Shown here in pieces: positions 1 to 6,215 of a stretch of DNA of 7,773 bases. The notes beneath the pieces were generated by a model, which worked only from the letters and a program-made list of their open reading frames with translations, was not told the origin of the DNA and searched no databases. The position numbers and the translations under genes are program-made. Positions within the stretch are counted from its first letter, which is position 1; each line of letters starts with the position of its first letter. The stretch is taken from assembly GCA_002360455.1 (NCBI GenBank), contig DEQQ01000023.1, positions 1 to 7,773 of the forward strand. Reading direction: 5' to 3'. This DNA comes from Saprospiraceae bacterium UBA3362 (GTDB lineage Bacteria; Bacteroidota; Bacteroidia; Chitinophagales; Saprospiraceae).

Positions 1-3000
1 TTGTAATATTCTCACCTACTCCTAAATTAATGAGAGGTGAATTACCGGTTACTAGATTTACATCGCTATCGTTATTATCTGTACTCGTTACTGAATTGTC
101 ATCAGTAAATTCGTATCCTGTTGGCTTCATGACCATAACAATATACTGATTGGCGAACAAATCCGGGAACAAATAATACCCCGGACCTGATGGACCAGTT
201 CTAGTCACCTGTGTGGCAATTGTATTGCCGGAATTATCTTTTAATAAAACGGTTACTCCGTTTAAGCCCGTTTCTGTAGCATCTTGAACTCCATCACCGT
301 CAGTATCAACCCATACGTAATCTCCAATACTTCCGCAAGGTGTAACATCCACTGTTACCGTATTTGTTCCGGTACACTGTGCTGCGTCTATCACGGTTAC
401 TGTATAAGTAGTTGTAGTGTTTAAAGCAGGAGTAGTTTTTATTGCTCCGGCTCCAAGTCCATTATTCCACACATATTGGAAAGGTCCACCTCTTCCACCA
501 TTTGGATTTCCTGTAGCGGTCAAGGTTGAAGATTTTCCGGCGCAAATAGGATCAGGATTTGCAGTAGCAGAAACCGTTGGATTCAATAATGCATTGACTG
601 TAATGGTGATTTGATCTGATCTTGTACATCCATTAATTGTTGATGTCAAGGTATAAGTTGTTGTTACCGGAGGTGTGGCTACAGGATTTGCAACTGTATT
701 ACTATTCAAATATAAATTTGGTGTCCATAAAAAGCTAGATCCCGCCGGCCCTGAAGGATTACCTCCAATTGTTGTAGAGCCTCCTTCGCAAATTTCTTTA
801 TCCGGACCTGCATTTGCTACAGGATTTTGAGTTACATTAATTGGGTGCACATATGTTGATGTACAGCCATTGGCATCTGTCACCGTTAACCTTACATTTC
901 TTGTTGTACCGATATATGAAGTTGACCAACTAACAGAAAAGTTATCTGCTGTTGAAGTAGCTGGAGTTCCTCCATCTGTAGTCCAGCTATAGCTAGCTCC
1001 GGTCACAGGAGGGAATGCCTCAAATACTGCTCCTTCAAGAGCACAAACAGAACTTGGTGCGCGTATTCCGCTAGATGGTTTTGCATTAACAGTAACCATC
1101 ACTTGATCTGTATTTGTACATCCATTATTATCTGTTGCGGTTACAGTATACGTTGTGGTTACTATTGGGTTAACAGTTTTTATTTGCCCTGCTCCTAATC
1201 CATTATCCCAATTATAAGTATATGGTGCTGATCCATTGGTTGCATTTGCAGTAAGAGTAACTGCTGTCCCGATACAAGTAGCTTGATCTGCTCCGGCATT
1301 AACTATTGGATTTGGATTTACATAAACAATCATTTGATCTGTATCTGTACATCCATTTTGGTCCGATATAGTTACTGTGTAGGTTGTTTGAACTGTAGGG
1401 CTCACTGTTTTAGTAGCACCTGTACCTAATCCATTGCTCCATGTATAATTATAAGGAGGAGTTCCACTGCTGCCTGAAGCAGAAATTGTGGTCGACTTAC
1501 CAAAGCAAATTGATTGGTCGGCACCGGCATTTGCAATTGGATTGTTATTTACGGTTACCGTTACTTGATCTGTTCCTGTACAATTGTTAGCATCTGAAAT
1601 GGTAACAGTATAAGTTGTTGTGACTGTAGGGCTAACCGTTATTGGTGATCCTGACATTCCATTGCTCCAAGTATATGTAAATGGGCTTGTCCCTGCACTA
1701 GGAGAGGCAGTTAAAGTAGTAGAAGATCCATAACATATGGCTCTATCTGCGCCTGCATTTACTGTTACTGCAGGAGTCATTGTAATCGTTGTAACTGCAG
1801 TACCAGTACATCCTTTAGAGTCTGTAACAGTGACCGTATAAGTCCCTGCTGCTAGATTATTGATGGTTTGAGTGTTGCCACCATTGCTCCAGGCATAGGA
1901 AATGTATGGACTTGTTCCTCCGCTTGGGTTTGCTGTTGCTGTTCCATTAGCTATACCGCAGGAAGCGTTTGTTTTATTAATGGTTACAGTAGGTCTGTTA
2001 TTTACGGTAACAACTACCTGATCTGTTCCTGTACAATTGTTTGCATCAGTTATGGTAACTGTATAAGTTGTAGTTGCGGTTGGGCTTACTGTAATTGGTG
2101 ATCCTGACATTCCATTGCTCCAGGCATAAGAATAAGGACTAGCTCCTCCTGACGGAGTAGCAGTTAAAGTAGTAGAACTACCATTACAAATTTCCCTATC
2201 TGCTCCGGCATTTACGGATACACTAGGAGTCATTGTAATATTCGTGGTGGCAGAAGCAGTACACCCTTTAGAATCTGTAACTGTTACAGAGTAGGTCCCA
2301 GCTGCCAAATTATTGATCGTTTGAGTTGTTCCTCCATTACTCCATGAATATGAAGTATAAGGGCTTGTTCCTCCTGTTGGGTTTGCTGTTGCAGAACCGT
2401 TAGCTATACCGCAGGAAGCGTTGGTCTTGTTTATGGTTACATTAGGTCTGCTATTTACGGTAACTACTACCTGATCTGTCCCTGTACAATTGTTTGCATC
2501 AGTTATGGTAACAGTATAGGTTGTAGTTGTGGCTGGGCTAACAGTAATTGGTGTACCGGACGAACCGTTGCTCCAGGTATAAGAATAAGGACTAGCCCCT
2601 CCTGATGGAGTGGCAGTTAAAGTAGTAGAGTTTCCATTACAAATTTCCCTATCGGCACCGGCATTTACAGATACACTTGCAGACATTGTAATATTTGTTG
2701 TCGCTGAGGCTGTACATCCTTTAGAATCTGTAACTGTAACAGTGTAAGATCCTGCTGCTAAATTATTGATTGTTTGAGTTGTACCTCCATTGCTCCATGA
2801 ATATGAAGTATAAGGGCTTGTTCCTCCTGTTGGATTTGCAGTTGCTGTTCCATTAGCTATACCGCAGGAAGCATTGGTCTTATTTATAGTAACATTTGGT
2901 CTTGCATTAACTGTCACTATAACTTGATCTGTGGCAGTACAATTATTGGCATCAGAAACGGTCACTGTATAAGTAGTTGTAACCGTTGGACTCACTGTAA

Positions 3001-5974
3001 TTGGTGAACCGGTCATTCCATTACTCCAAGTATAGCTGAATGGACTTGTACCATTGCTAGGTGTTGCAGTTAATGTCGTTGAGCTTCCATTGCATATTTC
3101 TCTATCAGCTCCAGCATTAACATTAACACCATTAGTATTATTAATAGTTGTTGTTGCTGTTCCTGTACAACCTTTGGAGTCTGTCACTGTAACTGTATAA
3201 GAACCCGCCGGAAGATTGTTTATTGTTTGAGTTGTACCTCCATTGCTCCATGAGTATGATGTGTAAGGGCTTGTTCCTCCTGTAGGGTTTGCTGTTGCAG
3301 AACCGTTTGATCTTCCGCAAGAAGCGTCTGTCTTATTAATAGTTACAGTAGGTCTTGGATTAACTGTTACTATAACTTGATCTGTGGCCGTACAATTTTT
3401 GGAATCAGAAACAGTCACAGTATAAGTTGTAGTGGTAGTTGGGTTTACTGTTTTTGTTTGTCCGGCTCCGAGGCCGTTGTTCCAATTAAATGTATATGGT
3501 GCAGCTCCACCCGTACCATTAGCAGTTAGAGTAGTGCTTGAACCATTACAAATGGTTACATCAGTGCCGGCATTTGCCACAGGACTTGAATTGACTGTAA
3601 CTATTACTTGATCTGTACTAGTACAATTTAAATTATCTGTCACTGTAACAGTATAAGTAGTTGTACTTGTTGGACTCACCGTCTTTGACTGCCCTGTACC
3701 TAAGCCATTGCTCCATGTATATGTGTACGGTGCTGTTCCATTGGCTCCATTTGCAGTCAATGTCGTGCTGCCTCCTGGACAGATGGAAACATCTGATCCT
3801 GCATTTACAGTTGTAGCACATGACTTAAAACCAAAATCGTACGTATGGTTGTTATCACCGGAAATACCTGTTGTAATATTAGCTATTACGTTGGTTCCTG
3901 AAACAGTTCCATCATTGTCTCTTTGATCATCAGCATTTCCATTGACGTCTGTCGTTGTTAATGACTTGCCGGATAAACCGGCCTGAGTTGTAAAATTTGG
4001 TATTCTTATTTCATAGGCCATACTAGGTAATAATCCACCAGTAACATTGCTATTATTAAAAAGGTATTGTCCTGTAGATGTAGTCACACTAGTTCCAACT
4101 AACGTTCCGTTTTTATATAATTGGACAGAAACTCCTGCCAGTCCCATTTCATTTGCGTCCTGAATACCATCTCCATCAGTATCCATCCATACTCTGTTTC
4201 CGATCTCTAAAGGAGCAATATTACACAAGACTTCCACATCACCAATTCCTCCTGCCTTACCAAAAGTAGAAACATCGACGGATTGATACAATTCATAATA
4301 CACCCCTGTTTGTTGTCCCGTTGAGGTATTATTATGATATATACCACCTGCATAAGTATTCACCGGATCTTCAGCTGTCCAAATAATTTCTCCAGAACCA
4401 AGTCTGGTTGCCAAAGCTCCAAACCCCACTTCTTCATGAGGGTATCCATTTCCTTCATCGTCATAGAATTCTCCGCCTCCGGGTCCTTGTCCGTTGTTTG
4501 GCGCAAAACCCGTAACCCCGCAGACCACGGCATTATTTTCTAAGGTAAATCTGTTGGTTGTGGCATTGTAACATAATTTATGAATGTTTCCTGCCGCATA
4601 TCCATCTTCTAAAGAACCACCACCCGGAGGTAAATTTTGACGTCCCCACTGAAGGCTTATTCTATCCATCATAGCGACAGTCATATTGCCTCTTTCATCA
4701 AACTCAATATCTGATAAAATAGACTGATGGGATTGCCAGCCGTTACAGTTCCATGGACTGAACCATCTTTGGGTATTTGGAAATGTTGTTGTAGAAATCA
4801 CATTCGTAAAAACACCAGTGGCAGGGTTGAGCTCGTAAACTGTGGCTACCAAATCATTCCAATTCTGTGAAGTTTCACCAGTACATACAATTCCGACATA
4901 TAATTTGTCCTTGTAGAATTTTAATCCCCACGGTACAAAATCACCGTTTGAGCAGCCCGGATGAGGAATAGACCAAGAACGAACATTGGCTGATGTTAAT
5001 GTATTGCCTGCTACTGCAGGGTTGCCTATTGTAATTTCATGTACTTTTCTTTCAAATAAATTCACAATGAATAGCTTTGATCCATCATCTGAGATATCTA
5101 TATCTCCAATGCCACGTTTTCCTGTAGCACAATAGGCATTTGGATCGGTATTCGGTTGTGTTTTATCAGAAGGTAAGCCTGTATGCGGATCAGCACCTAA
5201 ATTAATACCCAAATTGGAAACATTGACATAGGACGCAGTTGTTGATCCACCTCCACTAGCATTACTGGTTACATAAATTCCCCCAATACCTAGAGGCCCA
5301 AAACCAGCATGTCTTCTTAGTACAGCCGAGCTAAACAACTTATTTGTTGATTTTTGATAGGCCAAACCAAATAAAGCACCGGTTTGTGAATTCAATCCAC
5401 TACAGGTTGCGTTAGGTCCAGCTCCACTTGGATTGGGATTTGCACCGTTATCAGTATAATTATATTGAAATAAAGCGCAGGTAGTCCCTGCATTACCTCC
5501 ACCTAGTGGATTTCCGTTTGTCCATACAGGTGTATAGAGCTTTGGATTATCCTGACAGTAATTATCAGGGTCATTGATCCCCAAGTTTACATTACTAGTT
5601 CCTCCGGTTGTAAACTGAACCGCTGTACCCGAAAAACTTCCGTATGGACCTGAGTAATAGCCTGCAGGCAAGTTGGAGAACTCAATTCTTACTTGGACTC
5701 CGCTCGCTACAGGTATAGAATAATTTCCATTTACATCTGTAGTGGCAGTACCCAAAAGATTGCCGTTGGAATCAAATGCGCGAACAGTAATCCCCTGATA
5801 TCCAAAATCAGCAGAACCACTTGCTCCATTTGCATTGAAATCCTGATAAACTTTACCCGAGACCTGAGCTGTAGTAAAGTAAAATCCTAAAAATACTAGG
5901 ACCAACGTACTCAAAATCGGTCTGAGATTCTTTTTATGGCTGGAGAGCCAATTTGTGTAGGTAGACATCTTCAT
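1..5974 (-). CDS. Giant secreted multi-repeat surface protein (SdrD_B, SprB and PKD/Ig-like repeats), C-terminus beyond window
   Basis: A single frame of 1991 codons runs without a stop to the left edge, so the C-terminus is missing. The start is ATG at 5974, directly after an in-frame TGA; a second ATG lies two codons later (5968). No Shine-Dalgarno sequence is seen, as is usual in Bacteroidota. Residues 1-36 form a signal peptide: basic HKKNLR, a hydrophobic stretch, then TTA|Q as the likely cleavage site. Residues about 38-135 are SdrD_B-like. Residues about 136-590 are an unrecognised globular region with propeller-like strands (GDIDISDDGSKLFIV, PWGLKFYKDKLYVG, SDIEFDERGNMTV) and ten cysteines. 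Residues 591-714 are SdrD_B-like with the acidic loop DTDGDGIQD. Residues about 719-1880 are 15 Ig-like repeats. A third SdrD_B-like domain starts at 1883 (IGDYVWVDTDGDG). The likely role is a T9SS-exported adhesin or gliding-type filament with an N-terminal head on a long stalk; this is inferred, and the ligand is unknown. The sorting domain should lie past the edge. Confidence 0.95.
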   Translation of the reverse strand, partial: MKMSTYTNWLSSHKKNLRPILSTLVLVFLGFYFTTAQVSGKVYQDFNANGASGSADFGYQGITVRAFDSNGNLLGTATTDVNGNYSIPVASGVQVRIEFSNLPAGYYSGPYGSFSGTAVQFTTGGTSNVNLGINDPDNYCQDNPKLYTPVWTNGNPLGGGNAGTTCALFQYNYTDNGANPNPSGAGPNATCSGLNSQTGALFGLAYQKSTNKLFSSAVLRRHAGFGPLGIGGIYVTSNASGGGSTTASYVNVSNLGINLGADPHTGLPSDKTQPNTDPNAYCATGKRGIGDIDISDDGSKLFIVNLFERKVHEITIGNPAVAGNTLTSANVRSWSIPHPGCSNGDFVPWGLKFYKDKLYVGIVCTGETSQNWNDLVATVYELNPATGVFTNVISTTTFPNTQRWFSPWNCNGWQSHQSILSDIEFDERGNMTVAMMDRISLQWGRQNLPPGGGSLEDGYAAGNIHKLCYNATTNRFTLENNAVVCGVTGFAPNNGQGPGGGEFYDDEGNGYPHEEVGFGALATRLGSGEIIWTAEDPVNTYAGGIYHNNTSTGQQTGVYYELYQSVDVSTFGKAGGIGDVEVLCNIAPLEIGNRVWMDTDGDGIQDANEMGLAGVSVQLYKNGTLVGTSVTTSTGQYLFNNSNVTGGLLPSMAYEIRIPNFTTQAGLSGKSLTTTDVNGNADDQRDNDGTVSGTNVIANITTGISGDNNHTYDFGFKSCATTVNAGSDVSICPGGSTTLTANGANGTAPYTYTWSNGLGTGQSKTVSPTSTTTYTVTVTDNLNCTSTDQVIVTVNSSPVANAGTDVTICNGSSTTLTANGTGGAAPYTFNWNNGLGAGQTKTVNPTTTTTYTVTVSDSKNCTATDQVIVTVNPRPTVTINKTDASCGRSNGSATANPTGGTSPYTSYSWSNGGTTQTINNLPAGSYTVTVTDSKGCTGTATTTINNTNGVNVNAGADREICNGSSTTLTATPSNGTSPFSYTWSNGMTGSPITVSPTVTTTYTVTVSDANNCTATDQVIVTVNARPNVTINKTNASCGIANGTATANPTGGTSPYTSYSWSNGGTTQTINNLAAGSYTVTVTDSKGCTASATTNITMSASVSVNAGADREICNGNSTTLTATPSGGASPYSYTWSNGSSGTPITVSPATTTTYTVTITDANNCTGTDQVVVTVNSRPNVTINKTNASCGIANGSATANPTGGTSPYTSYSWSNGGTTQTINNLAAGTYSVTVTDSKGCTASATTNITMTPSVSVNAGADREICNGSSTTLTATPSGGASPYSYAWSNGMSGSPITVSPTATTTYTVTITDANNCTGTDQVVVTVNNRPTVTINKTNASCGIANGTATANPSGGTSPYISYAWSNGGNTQTINNLAAGTYTVTVTDSKGCTGTAVTTITMTPAVTVNAGADRAICYGSSTTLTASPSAGTSPFTYTWSNGMSGSPITVSPTVTTTYTVTISDANNCTGTDQVTVTVNNNPIANAGADQSICFGKSTTISASGSSGTPPYNYTWSNGLGTGATKTVSPTVQTTYTVTISDQNGCTDTDQMIVYVNPNPIVNAGADQATCIGTAVTLTANATNGSAPYTYNWDNGLGAGQIKTVNPIVTTTYTVTATDNNGCTNTDQVMVTVNAKPSSGIRAPSSVCALEGAVFEAFPPVTGASYSWTTDGGTPATSTADNFSVSWSTSYIGTTRNVRLTVTDANGCTSTYVHPINVTQNPVANAGPDKEICEGGSTTIGGNPSGPAGSSFLWTPNLYLNSNTVANPVATPPVTTTYTLTSTINGCTRSDQITITVNALLNPTVSATANPDPICAGKSSTLTATGNPNGGRGGPFQYVWNNGLGAGAIKTTPALNTTTTYTVTVIDAAQCTGTNTVTVDVTPCGSIGDYVWVDTDGDGVQDATETGLNGVTVLLKDNSGNTIATQVTRTGPSGPGYYLFPDLFANQYIVMVMKPTGYEFTDDNSVTSTDNNDSDVNLVTGNSPLINLGVGENIT
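335..3820 (-). repeat. Array of 15 Ig-like repeat domains (order A-A-BABABABA-A-A-C-A-A)
   Basis: The array forms the stalk of the giant protein. Type A domains are usually 77 residues (231 bp), with the pattern NAGxDxxICxGxSTTLTA, SPYxYxWSNG, TTTYTVTVTDxxNC and TDQVxVTVN. They match the PKD/Ig-like repeats common in Bacteroidota surface proteins. Type B domains are 74 residues (222 bp), with NKTNASCGIANG, NPTGGTSPYTSYSWSNGG, TQTINNLAAGTYTVTVTD and SKGC, and match the SprB repeat family. Read 5' to 3' on the minus strand: A1 3820-3590, A2 3589-3359, B1 3358-3137, A3 3136-2906, B2 2905-2684, A4 2683-2453, B3 2452-2231, A5 2230-2000, B4 1999-1778, A6 1777-1547, A7 1546-1316, A8 1315-1085, C 1084-833, A9 832-593, A10 592-335. 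C is a more divergent PKD-like domain. Nearly every domain has one cysteine near each end. Boundaries are set by the repeat period and could shift by a few residues. Confidence 0.9.
1547..3358 (-). repeat. Four tandem 453-bp super-repeats (SprB-type + PKD/Ig-like, 151 residues each)
   Basis: The TDQV motif that ends each A domain recurs with its first base at 3385, 2932, 2479, 2026 and 1573, every interval being exactly 453 bp. The units are B1-A3 (3358-2906), B2-A4 (2905-2453), B3-A5 (2452-2000) and B4-A6 (1999-1547). DNA similarity between neighbours is high: for example 2340-2380 and 2793-2833 are identical over 41 bases at the 453-bp offset. The units differ mainly by scattered substitutions with no length change. 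This points to expansion by tandem duplication of a B-A pair. Because 453 is divisible by three, gain or loss of a unit keeps the frame. Confidence 0.92.
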
Positions 5975-6006
5975 TCAACAAAATTTACTGTTTTTAAACC
6001 ATTTAT

Positions 6007-6027
6007 ACGATAATGATCCATTACCGT
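6007..6027. promoter_or_regulatory. 21-bp imperfect inverted repeat upstream of the giant gene start
   Basis: On the plus strand the sequence is ACG-a-TAATG-atc-CATTA-c-CGT: eight paired positions per arm, one mismatch and a three-base centre. It ends 32 bases before the ATG at 5974, in the short AT-rich stretch between the terminator and the gene. It could be an operator or a hairpin in the 5' leader. Nothing in the sequence names a regulator, and chance in AT-rich DNA is possible. Confidence 0.35.
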
Positions 6028-6074
6028 CACGTTTTTATATTCTAATTTTTTTTATTTCAATTTCACCTTGATAC

Positions 6075-6117
6075 AAAAAAACCACTGCTGTACAGGTTCA
6101 ATCTGAACGGCAATGGT
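6075..6117 (-). terminator. Rho-independent terminator downstream of the 6216-7773 gene
   Basis: Read on the minus strand, ACCATTGC (6117-6110) pairs with GCAGTGGT (6088-6081) with one T-G wobble. Inside it a second perfect stem, GTTCA/TGAAC (6108-6104 with 6100-6096), closes a three-base loop. A run of seven T (6081-6075) follows, its first base also being the last base of the stem. The orientation and the position about 100 bases after the TAA at 6216 fit termination of the upstream gene. It suggests that the downstream giant gene has its own promoter. Confidence 0.75.
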
Positions 6118-6140
6118 ATTTTGAGGTCGGGGTTTATTTC

Positions 6141-6160
6141 TTCATCTACATTCATCTATA
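6141..6160. repeat. 10-bp tandem duplication in the intergenic region
   Basis: TTCATCTACA is followed directly by TTCATCTATA, identical at nine of ten positions. It lies between the upstream stop codon and its terminator. Two copies of so short a word may be chance; no function is suggested. Confidence 0.4.
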
Positions 6161-6215
6161 AGACAAGAGTCCGGGTAAAAACCCCTATTCGATTTTAATA
6201 TTTCTTTCTGATTTA

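Larger units (their letters stand above)
5975..6215. other. Intergenic region between the two surface-protein genes
   Basis: This 241-base AT-rich gap has no credible ORF. From the upstream stop towards the next start it holds a 3' leader-like stretch with small inverted repeats (GGGT-AAAA-ACCC at 6173-6184; GGGGTTT at 6129-6135 against AAACCCC at 6179-6185), a 10-base tandem duplication (6141-6160), the terminator (6075-6117), and about 100 bases that should contain the promoter of the giant gene. No clear Bacteroidota promoter (TTG and TAnnTTTG at normal spacing) could be placed. Confidence 0.7.

Noticed and set aside
417..614. Plus-strand ORF of 65 codons
   Set aside because: It is antisense to repeat A10, with no start context, no domain and no supporting neighbours.
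1480..1502. GKST in repeat A7 (and GKSS in A10) resembling a Walker A motif
   Set aside because: It sits at the position of NGSSTT in the other A repeats, after the conserved cysteine, in a secreted Ig-like domain; there is no full P-loop pattern.
1868..2101. Plus-strand ORF of 77 codons, cysteine- and serine-rich
   Set aside because: It lies antisense within the repeat array; its composition is the mirror of repeated Thr/Gly/Val codons on the minus strand. The minus-strand frame is continuous and domain-rich here.
335..3820. CRISPR-like or non-coding tandem repeat array
   Set aside because: The repeats are long, coding, of frame-preserving length, and diverge by codon-compatible substitutions; there are no short identical repeats with unique spacers.
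3633..3926. Two overlapping short ORFs, minus strand (3633-3821) and plus strand (3708-3926)
   Set aside because: Both overlap the real minus-strand frame at the SdrD_B to A1 junction, which reads through cleanly with family motifs; these are off-frame shadows.
4334..5890. Plus-strand ORFs at 4334-4543 and 5693-5890
   Set aside because: They are antisense to the globular region and to the N-terminal SdrD_B-like domain, with no recognisable protein features.
5982..5989. TAAATTTT as a Bacteroidota -7 promoter element (TAnnTTTG)
   Set aside because: It differs at the last base, lies only seven bases before the start codon, and has no TTG element at the usual upstream spacing.
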